Shown: positions 40,301 to 52,128 of the stretch, one piece after another
Layout: every line of letters starts with the position of its first letter
How positions within the stretch are numbered: the stretch's first letter is position 1
Position numbers and translations under genes: made by a program
NCBI GenBank assembly: GCA_943735955.1
Contig: OX030960.1
Location: forward strand, 4,133,955 to 4,197,954
From: Piscicola geometra
Taxonomy: Eukaryota > Annelida > Clitellata > Hirudinida > Piscicolidae
Length of the DNA: 64,000 nt
Reading direction: 5' to 3'
The notes under the pieces: model-generated
The model's database searches: none
What the model was told of the DNA's origin: nothing
The model's input: the letters and a program-made list of their open reading frames with translations, nothing else

Positions 40301-43059
40301 ACATCATGGCTCCTTCTCCTGGTCCTCTCACTGATGAAACGTTCATGAATCCGTATAAATTTTCCACCTGCTCCATTGACTACTTCAGACGCTATATCGA
40401 TAAACTGAACAAGTTAGTTGAAAAGCACTTTGTTGGTTTATTGATTAAATTTCACAAAATTATTCTTTTGCGGATAAATGAGCCCCTGAACATGCAACAT
40501 TGCTAAAATAATAGAAAAAACCTAAAATTCTACATTCGCAAACATTTATTTTTTGAAATTTCTCTTTATCATCACAGAGAAGGAAACAACTGTCTCGTGA
40601 ACACTGCCTACGACGCTGATCCCAATAAAACAGAGTCTTTTTTGAAGCAGTTTCCGGGTCAAAAGTATTCGATTGAAGAACAGTGCAAGCTTTTGTACGG
40701 TACAAACTCTCACTATTGCGCTGTGAGTTTTCTTGCTCGAAACTAAAACTTGACTTGTAAAAGAAATCTTTCAATTTAATATGAGTTTTTGAGAAAACAT
40801 TTTATTTCATTTCCATGAAGTTCTTATTTCTATAATAACTAAAAGCAAGAAAGAGGATTTTTTAATGAGAATAATTGTATCATTTGAAGGGCGGTGGTGA
40901 GAGAGACCATAAGATATGCAGAGAATTGGTTTGCTACGACCATGAGAGTCAAAGATGTATCAACAAGGTGGAGATTAGAGCATTAGATGGAACGTCATGT
41001 GGTAACAGAAAGTGGTGCTACAGAAGCAAGTGCGTGTCCGATTCAAGAGCTCCTGCGGAACCCGGTTAGTCAATTTTATGTAGATAAAATATAAGTATGT
41101 TTCTATATGTTTCTGCATAGCTAACCTGTATTTTTAAAACAGATATCAATTGCATTTATGGAGACTTCAAAGAGCCTTTTGAGATCGCCAACTCACACAG
41201 CACTTGTGAGAACCACATAAAGAATAATCCAGATCGGTGCTACCAAGAACACTACAAAAACCTCTGCTGTGCTTCTTGCCAAAAAGTCAAAAATGTTTCA
41301 TTCGTTGGTTAGCTCAACTTCTCGTGTGGTTTTAATCCAAGGGAAAAAATTTATGCTTTTTAATACTTAATTTTTTTATATTAATGCAAGGTTGGAACAA
41401 AAAACGAGCCTGGGAGAGTCACTTTAAGACAATTTATTGTATAGCCATCTCTGAAAAAAATTCATTTCAACTTAGATTTGAATTTGATATTTATAATATA
41501 TAAGCTTGATTAAAACAAATCAAATTTTTAGAGCTATTACAAATGACCACCGAAGGTTGTGAATACGGAGACCATCACAGGTCATGCAATAATATAAAAG
41601 ATGTGGAATGCTATGAAAAATCAACAGTCACGTCTTGCTGTGACACTTGTTCCAAGAAGCAGAGAAAGCACAGTGTCGCCAACTGCAGGTTTGACTAGGA
41701 GTTTATATATCTTTATCAAACTGATGCAAATTTAGTTGTCTTCAAAAACTTCAATTTTTCCTTTTTTCAGTTTTGGAGACAGGGCGGAATGGTGCAGCCA
41801 ATTTTCTACACATAACGCAAAACAGTGCTACCAATCTGAGGATATATGCTGTGAGACCTGCTCCAAAATGAAATCTGGCATTAAAGGTATTTTGGTATAA
41901 AAATGTTTTAAAATTGCTTCCATCAGCCTCATCACTTTTAAGCAATAAATTGCTTGAATGATGTTGTTTTCAGCCTCAATATTTTCCCTATTTCTTCTTC
42001 AAATCTTTTTTGCAGGCTGCATGTACGGTGACAGGGTAAGTGGCTGCCTTAAGGAGCACTGTTCCAATCCATCCTTCAAAGAAGATTGCTGTGACACATG
42101 CAAAAACTTTGTCAATTTTTCTACCACTGGAATCCCTTCTTCTGTTCCTATTCAAAATCTCGACCCCACTAGAATCTCAAAGAAAAATCATTCTTCTTGT
42201 CCCAACGGAGACGAGGCTCATTTCTGTGCAACGATACAGGCATTCGAGTGCTACAACTACAAGAAGACTTGCTGTGCTACCTGTGCCAAGTTCTTCGAAC
42301 CTAACAAAAGGAGTTAGTTACACTTCTTTGATCAATGTGTAGTTTTTTCCACTTTAGTCTTTTTTGGAAGATTCTATATTATTTTTAAGTTATTATTTTA
42401 TAAATGAACAATTTATATATCGTTTTTTTATTCTTATATTTCTAGATTTTAAAAATGTTTTTCTCTACAGACTGCGAGTTTGGAGACAAGGTGCCATGGT
42501 GCACGAGTTATGTCATAAATCCTGTTCTGTGCGATAGACCGGAGGTGGCTGAGAACTGCTGCAAAACCTGTGCCAGTGACAAAAAAACAATAGATATTTG
42601 TTAGTTAACTATTTGTTGTTTCGTTACAGTTTGAAACTGATAAAGTTTTCATTTTGACTTCATAAAACAAACATTATGTCTTCCATGACAGCTGTTCTTT
42701 TAGACACTTCTTCGTGGTGCCCAGAAATCTTCTCGGGATACTGCTACGATCCCACTACCGCAAAAATCTGTTCTTTCACTTGCGAACGTCTGCGAAAAAA
42801 CCGCACTGGAAGTGAGCTAAAAATTTAGTTTATAAATCATTCAAATCTAAATGTAACAAAATCCGTGATGCTTAAAACGCTTTTTGTGTCTTTAAATTTT
42901 TTTTTCCATTTTCTATTGGCTTAAAAAGTAAATCAAAGTAACTTTCAAAAAATAATAACATAAACAGAATGCCGCTACGGAAACTACTTCGACTGGTGTG
43001 CCCCAAAGTATTGTTCCATAAACAAGGTGGAGTGCTGTGAGTCTTGCGTTAATGGCTGA
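37307..43059 (+). CDS. Metalloprotease gene D: CBM14 + M12B + 8 ShKT modules
   Basis: A full 21-exon model reads in frame from ATG 37307 to TGA 43057-43059. It has a Leu/Phe-rich signal peptide, a CBM14 exon with all six Cys (CREKNALMADPKDC, YYVCLGGV), a propeptide, then the M12B domain starting YGLELFIILDYSIYY near 39090. Zinc site HEIGHNLGAHHDS is completed across 40019/40256; Met-turn YIMAP is near 40300. The Cys-rich exon is about 40891-41065. Eight ShKT modules follow. Exon 42016-42312 (297 nt) joins the module equivalent to A's fourth to the one equivalent to A's seventh through a Pro/Thr linker, so A's fifth and sixth are missing. All downstream exons keep phase 1-1. The product should be secreted, active and a little under 1000 aa. 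Closest relative in the window is F, sharing 5' flank, coding and 3' flank. Confidence 0.9.
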
Positions 43060-44056
43060 ATATAATTCTACGAGTTGGATCAATATCTTGGTTAATGATT
43101 TTGGTGTTATTCTTAATTTTCTTAACTATTATTAAGATAATCTATTGAATGAAAGCGTTTTTGTTTTTTGACTTTGTGTAATCCCCCATGTAATCACGAT
43201 CAGACAATGTTTTAGAGCAAAAATAGTTGATCTGATTAATGTGTATGATCATATATTTTATGAAAATTTCTGTAATGATCAATAGAACACGTTGAATAAC
43301 AATTAGCTGAGTGCATAACGATTCAGCTTGACTAACGGTCGGTTTTATGTTCGAGTGCAACCGATGCCTTAGCAGTGAACGCTTCTGATGCGTACAGGGC
43401 GCTTTATTGAAACGACAAATTATTTATTTGAGAAAGTATAGTTACATTACAATTTTAAAGACTGGTATTTTTTCGTTTCCACAAACTTTTTAACCTAATT
43501 GAAATGGTTTTTTCCATTCCTATTATACAAATTTGTGTTTTTGATAATTTATATAGTCGACTTATCATCAACTTATCTTATCTAAATGTATCAATGTTGG
43601 AAAGATGGTATTTATTCAAACTTAAAATATAATGACATTTCAAACGACGAAATCTATTTTATAGTCAAACATTTAAAAAAATGAAGTTTTTTGTTTTGTT
43701 TTTGCATTTTTTTATTTAAAATGAAACTCATACTGCATTTATGATGGTTACTTAATAAAATAAAAGAATTTATTTTTGAAAAAATCTTCGATTAATTTAA
43801 TTTAACAATTTTTAAGTGTTCTCCACGATTCAAGCAATTGATTTTACATATTTTTGTACAACTTAGAAAATTACCACTTGGATCCCACGTCTTTAACAAT
43901 AACTTCTCTGAAACTCAAAAACCAATATTCATCCCACGTCTTTAACATCCACTTTTTTGTAACTCAAAAACCAATATGTAATCAATAAGAAATAAGATCT
44001 TATAGGCTCAAGTGGACTATTCTTGACTCATTTGTTCGAGGTCTTGGCTCGACACG
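43060..44056. other. Intergenic DNA between D and E
   Basis: The first 70 bp match the 3' flank of F (GAGTTGGATCAAT, TCTTGGTTAATGATTTTGGT). A two-copy tandem repeat lies at 43882-43979. The rest is AT-rich with no supported gene. Confidence 0.5.
43882..43979. repeat. Two-copy 49-bp tandem repeat upstream of gene E
   Basis: Two units start ATCCCACGTCTTTAACA and end ACTCAAAAACCAATAT, beginning at 43882 and 43931, about 80 and 130 nt before the E start. The copies differ in the middle. The position suggests a possible upstream regulatory repeat. Confidence 0.7.
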
Positions 44057-47000
44057 ATGAATCTTATTTTTCTTTTTCTGTCCGTGAGCTTTTTCTCAAT
44101 AAACGGTTGGAAACAAGTTTCTTAAACTTTGACTTCAAAGTATATTTTTGGCTAATTAATGCTTTAATTAACAAATATTTTTGATTGTTGCCTCATTTTC
44201 AAGTTATTCATTGGCTTATAACACATTTTTGAAGCAGCTTTGCAGGTTAAAGTTCATAAATACTACCTCTCCATTGACTTCGAGGTAATTTTCAACAGTA
44301 GCCATTCCGTCACTTTGCTTCTACGCCGTAACCAGAACAGTCAATATGAAGATACGGACGTTTATGGGAAAAAATTAAAGAAAGCTACTTCAAAGGATGC
44401 ATATGTGAGTAAATTATACAGTTTTATAAAATATTTTTACTTTTTTGTCTTCAGAAGTTATAAACTTAAAGATTTTTTTCTCTATTCTTCAGGAGATGGC
44501 GTCCTTCAGTGAAACTGCCCACAACGGCCGCTTCACTGTTGAAACTTCGACTGACATGACGAAACCCGAAACGCTATATGTTAGAAATCTTTCTAAATTT
44601 CAATTCTCTTTTTTGCGATGAAAACCTCAGATAAAACTTTCCCTCATGTCTAGTACGGCTCCTTTGTGTACAACGGAGCCATTTACGACTTGGAGCCCTT
44701 GAAAGCTTTGGACGCACAGCCAGCAAAGACGCACAAGAAGGCTTATGACTTTGAAATTGAAAGTCAAAAGTACAAGTTGTATGAAGAAGTCCAAGTGGAA
44801 ATCAGCAGCAAAGGTGATTGTTTAAATTCTTTTATTATTCAATTTTACCAATAATCGCTTTTTACTATCGGGCCAAATACGAGGTAGGGTATTATTCGAC
44901 TGTATAAGATAATTTATCGAATAACTAGAAGAGTTGAATTTGGAAATAATCAAAACTTTGACTTTGCGCGTGAATTTTACTTTGAAGTATTTTGTATAGA
45001 CGTTGAACATTTATGATTTCCAAGTATCAGTAGAAATTTCAGACACAGAAATGAGATTTTAGAAAAATAAATCTAGTTTCAAATACAGTAGCTGCTATAG
45101 TTGGTTAAACGACTATTACATTTAATAGTAATTGGTCGGATCAAAACTATTTGGCCAAATACAAACTGTTAAAAAGTTACTTATTGTTTCCCAAGAAAAA
45201 AGAAATTAAAGAATAGTTTTTCACACAATATTGAAGATCTAATTTCTCATTTAATTGAACAGATGAAGCGAAGACAAATTTCGGAGATATGGCAGACTCT
45301 TTTATGACTCTATTAAACTTCAGAATGCAGGAAAAAATTGGACAGACTGAAGGAAGGGTCATTGTTGAGTTTGTAATAGTTCTTGACGCTTCTGTCTATA
45401 AAAAGTGGGTCACTGAAGTTGATTTTCAAATTAGTGAAACTCATTAAAATATGTTTTTCTAAGTTTTATATTTGTTTAATACTGCTTTCAAATTTAATAA
45501 CTCTTGCACAGATGGTTTACTATGACCAAAGATCGTCAAAAGGCCTTTCACAACATCAAGTACTACTACACAAACATCGCAAACGGGGTTTTCGCAGTGC
45601 TTTTTATTCAATAAATATAAATATTTAGTTTTTTAAAAATGTCAATAATATAACAATATTCTCTAAATGATAAAAAATGTTTCTTCAGGTTAGAGCAAAC
45701 TATGACTTGATTAACGACCCAGAGTACAATGTCACCATGCACTTTGCTGGCATCTACATTGCTGAAGTAAAATTCTTTAAGTTTAAATAAGAAATCATCA
45801 AATATTAACTAACTGCAATTATAAATTACTGCCTCAAAGACTGAAAGAGATGACCCTTACAGTCTGGATAGTACCGTCAGGCTTGCCGATTATCTGGATC
45901 CCAATAGAGCCCTTGATCTAGTTAGTATGTTAAGGTATCGATAATTTAAATTGAATAATATTTAATTTTCAATATTCCATAGTTCAAAACATTTTTTCCA
46001 ATTTTTGTCGAGTCGATTTCTTAGATTGTATATTTTTACTTCTTCAAGTGGGTTGAGTTCATGGCGAAGAAAAAGTTGGACCCAACCTTTCCGACATTTG
46101 ACGTGGCAGCTGTTTTCACTGAGTTTGTCTGCGTTCATATAAATCATAATTCATGAAAAAGTGTTTAAAAAAGTTTTTATAGAATACTTGGAAACACTTG
46201 AATATATAGATTATCATGCCAAGTACTGGAAGCTAATAAAAACAAAATACTCGAAAACAGCTACCAACCGGGTCTTAACGGACTTGCTTATACGAGAGGA
46301 GTGTGCAAGAAAATTGGTGTTTCCATCAACAAAGACAACGGACCCTATCAAGCCATCAACACAGCCACTCACGAGATCGGTCACAAGTAAGTCTGTATAA
46401 ACAAAGTACTTGACAATTTTATGTATGATTGGAATATTTTCTATCAATTTTATTAAAATTAATGAATTTTCTTATTCACTTTTTTCTAATCTTAAATAAT
46501 AATTTATTTGTCTTTCAAACAGTTTATTTTATTAATTTTAATATAAATAACTTTATCAAACAATTCCCCTTGATACTGCACCAGCTTGGGAGCAGGACAT
46601 GATGGAGTTAATAACAACTGCCAGTAAAGAACCCTTTCAGATCTGATATGCATACATAAAAACTTTTAAAATATGATTGAAACTCCCTATTTTTTAATGT
46701 GACATATATTTAAAAAGTTAACCAATCAGGTATGAAGACCAGTATATAATGGCGGCAGCCAGAGTTAAAGCGGCTAAAGAAACCTTTATGAACCAATTCA
46801 TATTTTCTCCTTGCTCGATGGTTCAATTAAAAAAGCACTTAGCATCAAAACTTGAGTTTGTAATCTTTTTCTATTTTTATTTATAAAAAGATTATTAAAA
46901 TCAGTCCATCTTCTTATTACTAAATTTTTGAACATATAATTCTTATTATCATCAATAACATAATTTTTCACTCAATAAACCCTCAAACCCTATCTCCTCA

Positions 47001-49451
47001 GAACTGGTTGTCTATACAACGTACCAGCAAGCATGCCCGCCTTCAGTGACCACGACTTTTTAAGTCAACACCCCGGTCAGAAGTTCAGTCTTGACCAGCA
47101 ATGCTCCATTGCCCTAGGTTCTCAATACTCTGCCTGTGGTGTAAGTTACAGCTGTTTTTGTGAAAGATGTCTGAGATGAAGTAGAAATTCAATATGAAAA
47201 TATAATTGAAGAAGTAGTTAAATCACCGATTTGGGAATTAGTGTCAAATATTTGACGTTGTTTATAAATATAAAAAATGAAAGTAAATGTGTGATAAATT
47301 TTTAGGTATCAGTTATGTAATTATTTTCATTTTGTTTAAGTCTTAAACTTTAAGAAACTCTGAAAACATAAAAAGTTATATTTGAAATTTATAGAGTTTT
47401 ACTAATCATGAAGTTTCAATTAAGCAAATAACTTTTTTTAAATTTTTTAAATACTTTTTTATTACGTAAAATTTATTTTTTATTTCATCTAGCTGCTAGA
47501 AATTCTAGTAGAATCATTCTAGCTGCCAGATTCTTTTACCATAACCGGGTTTCTCTGGGTTTAAGGATTTTCATAATGAAGCACCGTCTGAATAATACTT
47601 TAGTTTTTATGTATTTTAATAAATTAAGAACTTTGATATTATTTTAAATTATAAATTTGTTTTCTTTCTACTCTAGAAGCATTTTTTCTAAATTTTAAAT
47701 ATTAAAAGTAATTCACTTAGGAATACATTGATCATGTCTTGAATAGGACAAATCTGGTTTTTGTTATTATAACATCTGTGTCTTCAGAAATTCGAGTATT
47801 TAAATTTATCCTCTTTCATCTTTTTAGGGAGAAGTTTCCAGCGAAAAGTTCTGCTTAGAACTACTTTGTTACCATAGCACATACAAAAATTGCGTAACGA
47901 TGAACTTAGTTCCAGCTGAAGGCACTTCATGTGGAAACAAGAAGTGGTGCATGAAAGGGAAATGTGTATCAGATCCCAAGGCTCCTGTCTTTTCAGGTGT
48001 TGTGGCTTGATTATGTCTATATTGGCAAACGAACAGTCATTTTGAATGATTTTATTTTCAGTACTTCATTTATATGTTTTTTACTAAACCAATTCACATT
48101 CTTGCCGTATCATCCATCAAAGATTCTTGCTTGACTGGGGACAGCAAAGTTACTATAGAGACATCAGAAAAGAAAAAAGTTTGTTCTGAGTTTATTGCAG
48201 AAAAACCTGGTTACTGCTACGAAGAATACTACAGAAAACTCTGTTGCAAATCATGCCTTGACCTCAGCAAGAAAAAAGAGCCAAGTAAGATACGTTTTAT
48301 TAAAAAAAGTGAACATTTAAAAAACTAAAGTTGAAAATGGGAAAATGATTTTAATATATTTGTTAAGTTAATTTCTTTCATATTGTTATTACTTAACTAT
48401 AGATTGTCCATATGGTGACAAACACGAAGACTGCTCGTTAAGTCAGTGTAAGTATTTGGCAAAAGAATGCTGCGAGACTTGCTCAGGTAAAAAGAAAGAT
48501 AGCAAACCAACAGTTGAAGAGACTGCCAAGCCAAGAGGTATTGAAGCTCCTAAATACACTCTTGCACTCGGAACATTATATTTTACAGCTTTCCTTACTT
48601 TGGCTTCATCTTACTTTCTTCTATTTATATTTTATATTTATAATAAATCAAACTTTTTTAGAACCTGAAAATAAGTGTAGGGACATAAAAGACTGCAGTA
48701 ACTACGTGGCCTACCAGTGTTACGAGAAGGTAGTTTCGCAAGAATGCTGTGAAACTTGCGAAGGCTTCAAAAACTCAAAAGACAGTGGTGGTAAGAAACA
48801 TTTTTCTTTTTTAAACATGATGAAAATCTTTAAGTTTGGATTTGAGTAATTCCTATTTGTAGTTGAATAGTAATCATAATCCATTCTATCATTTTAACAA
48901 TGTATACACCTCAATGAAATGTTGGTAGCATGCATGTATGGAGACAAGGGTTCTTGGTGCAAAGAAAGGGTAAAGAATTTTCCAGACCACTGCATCCAAA
49001 GTTCTGATGTTAAAACCAGATGTTGTGAATCGTGCAAAGGAATCACAAATAAACCTAAGGGTGAATAATGGCGTACATGCTGCTAATAAACTAAAGTTAT
49101 TTGTCTCTAATTAGGATCGTTTTCATATTAGAACAACATATGTAATTTTCATTATTTTCTAGGTTGTCAAGACATCGACGACTGCAGTGACATTGAAGCA
49201 AAAGACTGTTATGACGCAGAAGTCGAAAAAAACTGCTGTGCCACTTGTTCAAGCTACAAAAAAAATGATAGTGAAGGTGATTTTTATTGTTTTCAATGGA
49301 TCAATACACTAATATTGCTATAAAATTGATAATAATAGATCTTACTACACATTTTGCAGTTTGCAAATACGGAAACCGTTATAAATACTGTAAAAAAAGT
49401 CATTGTAAAAATGAAGATTTCGTCAGCAATTGTTGCCAAACATGTGGATAA
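44057..49451 (+). CDS. Metalloprotease gene E: divergent M12B + 6 ShKT, no CBM14
   Basis: Twenty exons chain in frame from ATG 44057 to TAA 49449 (2229 nt, 742 aa). Residues 1-16 form a signal peptide (MNLIFLFLSVSFFS). No chitin-binding exon is present; exon 2 (44235-44404) already encodes propeptide. The M12B domain starts in exon 5 (VIVEFVIVLDASVYK), zinc site HEIGHNLGAGHD occupies residues 343-354 across 46386/46585, and Met-turn YIMAA follows in exon 12. The Cys-rich exon (47828-47996) reads CGNKKWCMKGKC. Six ShKT modules are coded one per exon: 48123-48284, 48403-48486, 48662-48790, 48929-49060, 49163-49276, 49360-49451. Intron positions differ from A-D: its exon 5 (142 nt) equals A's exons 7+8 (68+74 nt), while A's exon 10 is split in three. 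It is an older secreted paralogue, probably active. Exons 10-20 recur in the assembly after the gap. Confidence 0.9.
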
Positions 49452-49524
49452 AAACTGGATATGAAATCTATTTTCTTATTTGGTTCGAACTTTGAATAGT
49501 TGTTCTATTCTAGAAAATTGTTTG

Positions 49525-49530
49525 AATAAA
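49525..49530 (+). terminator. Candidate poly(A) signal of gene E
   Basis: AATAAA lies 74 nt after the E stop codon. The duplicated block repeats it at 55393-55398. Confidence 0.6.
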
Positions 49531-50126
49531 ATTATTAAACTACTTCAATGTATTGATTCCATTTTACAAGACTATTTAACAAATTATTTATTTAGAAAGA
49601 TTTTTATAAATCTTGAAATTTACGTTTTAAATATGAATTGAAGAAAAGAATATAAAATCTTTGAAGATATGAAGATGGTTTCGTTAGGTCATTAGAAATT
49701 TTCATCTGGCTGAAGAACAGCGTTGAAACTTCTCTTCTTTGTGTCTATAATGAGTTTCCAAAACTCTAGGAAAAAGTGTCATTTATATAAATTCGCAGCT
49801 TTGCTCTTCTAAAATTGTCTCTACTTTAATGTTTAATATGACACCATCGAGTATAGTTTTGATGAAATAATACTTCAAAAATCAATTTGATTGTTTCTTC
49901 ATTATTCAAGTTAATAATTCACGTAAAAAAAAATTTCATTAAGCATATTCAGTTCTTGAGAGCAGTATGCAAAAACTCTGACGTCCAATAAATTTAAATG
50001 AATGAATTTTTAAATGCTATTATTAATATTTATTTTAGAATTTATTATAATATTAAACCCAAGTGATTAGTTGATACGCTTACAAGATAAATATATTAAA
50101 TAAAATTTATAAAACATAACTATCTT

Positions 50127-50830
50127 AGAGCCGATTTATTTCTCATCCCCCTCCTCTCCGTCTTTATCACTACGACATTCTCATTCCCAAGCATCAGTTT
50201 TTTGAAAAAAATTCAAATAGTTTTTCCCAATTTGTGAAGCAAAAGCAAACACCGAGAAATTAACATCCATGCAATCGCAGCTGAATAATTATTTTATTAA
50301 ATCTTGCATTAACCATCAGACTACATAGGGTTTTTGACATTCTGGTGACACCAGTTTCATAGGCTTATTATAAGCGTATAATATGAAGCGATTTTTTTGA
50401 CATGATTTTAACAACTGGAATACCACTGGCTGCAGGTTATTAACCACTCGGCCACCCGTTTACTTAGTTCAGATTTTCAATCCCTTTGAAATAAGTTTTT
50501 ATATTTATATTCTATTTATACTGAAATATAGAAGTACAAGCAGACTGTCATTTAAATATTTCTATGATATATCTACAATTTATGAAGGAGTTAAAAACGA
50601 AATAAGTGACTCGAGTAAAATTCCAACGATACACTCAAATGGCTGAGATTGTTTCGAATTTTGTCAACTGTTCATTGAGTAGCAGCTGACGAACAAGGAA
50701 GAAATAAAATCATTTTGTTAAGTCAAGACTTAATAGGAATGAACCAATCGAAAAGTTTGGATGCGTCTGCATTGCACTTGCAACAGAGTCAAGAACTGTG
50801 AAAACTTTGTGGCAACAGAGTGCATCAGAA
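50127..50830 (+). pseudogene. Relic of a seventh metalloprotease gene
   Basis: 50127-50195 aligns with the signal-peptide exon of F: it shares CTCATCC, ACGACATTCTCATTCCCAAG and a final CAG. The ATG is replaced and the GTAAA donor has become GTTTT. At 50773-50829 a lone ShKT half-module reads CTCNRVKNCENFVATEC, close to gene E's CRDIKDCSNYVAYQC. Nothing recognisable of the CBM14, propeptide or catalytic exons lies between. It is therefore a deleted, start-less remnant between E and F. Repeated by the assembly at 55995-56698. Confidence 0.6.
50411..50460 (-). other. tRNA-like 5' half (SINE or tRNA pseudogene)
   Basis: On the minus strand this reads CGGGTGGCCGAGTGGTTAAT, the D-arm and A-box of a tRNA-Leu/Ser type. 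No convincing T-arm or B-box follows, so it is not a working tRNA gene. It may be the head of a tRNA-derived SINE. Repeated at 56279-56328. Confidence 0.45.
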
Positions 50831-51082
50831 TTTTGACTTTCTTTTTTGGCCTTCAGTCACATAAAATCTTTAAAAATCTGTTTATATCTTATGTAAATTA
50901 TTTTAATCTAAACAAATTAAAACTTTTAAATAATTATCTCTGTATTAAGGTAATGTTATGCATGAATGTAATGCATTGAGTAATTTAATTTTAATTTGAC
51001 TTAAGAATGAAAAAATTAAATTAAATTAAATGTTTTTAGTTTATTTCAATAACTCGTAATCATTTGTTAGTGAATATATATA

Positions 51083-51651
51083 ATTTTAAGAAATGCATAA
51101 TTTATTCGTCTTCAATCAATTGAATAGAATATTTCCAGTTAATATAGAAACTCTTCTCAAAATTCTCAAGTGCTTTGTAACAAATGTTATTAAATATTCA
51201 TCTTTTCAGAGAAACGCCTAATTTATTATAATTTGAATCAATACTGAATTCAATGATAGAATAAAAGCGAGTAAATATTCTTTTAAATCACTGAATATTT
51301 TTCCAATACCAAGACTTCTCGATCTCTTCACATCCAGGGTTGTGCTTTTTTTTGCAATAATCTCAATAGCATAACTAAAATTTTAAAATTCTGAAAAAGA
51401 GATAGCGTTCAAGTAATTGGCATGAAGATAGATAAAAAATAATCGCGATGGCACCATCACCACTTATATTCGTTGAAATAATTATCAAATAAACAAAAAG
51501 CTATGTGATACGACTTTTGATTAAATGACTTGCTTTGTGTGTTCTTGAAAATCGATGAAAAATAGCAATCAACATTGATATTTAATTTAGCTAATAAAAA
51601 GTGTTGAAACTTAAGTTACCAAAGCAATTGGTGAGACTGGGGACGAATATC
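51083..51651 (+). repeat. Conserved 5' flank of gene F (first assembly copy)
   Basis: Homologous to 36700-37300 upstream of D and apparently identical to 56951-57519. It includes AAGACTTCTCGATCTCTTCA (51317-51336) and the candidate core promoter at 51431-51453. Confidence 0.7.
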
Positions 51652-51875
51652 ATGCCTGCTTCATTGCTCATCCTCTTCGTCTTCATCACCACGACATACT
51701 CATTCCCAAGCAACAGTAAATTTTAAAAAATCAAATAATAAAACTACTTTAAATTAAATAAAAAGTTTCATTTAATTACTGCTAAGCACTCTTTTCAATT
51801 ACGAACATCAACCAAAAAAAGTAAAATGCCGTGAAAAGAACGCTCTAATGGCCGACCCAAAAGACTGTACGCACT
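51652..51875 (+). CDS. Gene F, 5' fragment cut by the gap (probable artefact)
   Basis: Start ATG 51652, signal-peptide exon, intron, then the first bases of the CBM14 exon (MADPKDCTH), which run into N at 51876. It looks identical to 57520-57743, the start of the complete gene F. It is most likely the overhanging end of one contig and not a separate gene. Confidence 0.75.
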
Positions 51876-52075
51876 NNNNNNNNNNNNNNNNNNNNNNNNN
51901 NNNNNNNNNNNNNNNNNNNNNNNNNNNNNNNNNNNNNNNNNNNNNNNNNNNNNNNNNNNNNNNNNNNNNNNNNNNNNNNNNNNNNNNNNNNNNNNNNNNN
52001 NNNNNNNNNNNNNNNNNNNNNNNNNNNNNNNNNNNNNNNNNNNNNNNNNNNNNNNNNNNNNNNNNNNNNNNNNNN
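51876..52075. other. Assembly gap, 200 N
   Basis: Exactly 200 N. The round number suggests a fixed placeholder of unknown true size. Both edges are the ends of the duplicated block. Confidence 0.97.
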
Positions 52076-52128
52076 AGATTATCATGCCAAGTACTGGAAG
52101 CTAATAAAAACAAAATACTCGAAAACAG

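Larger units (their letters stand above)
46208..51875 (+). repeat. First copy of a 5668-bp duplicated block
   Basis: Every stretch I compared is identical to 52076-57743 at a constant offset of 5868, in coding, intronic and intergenic parts alike. The block ends exactly at the 200-N gap, and the second copy starts exactly after it. Confidence 0.93.
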
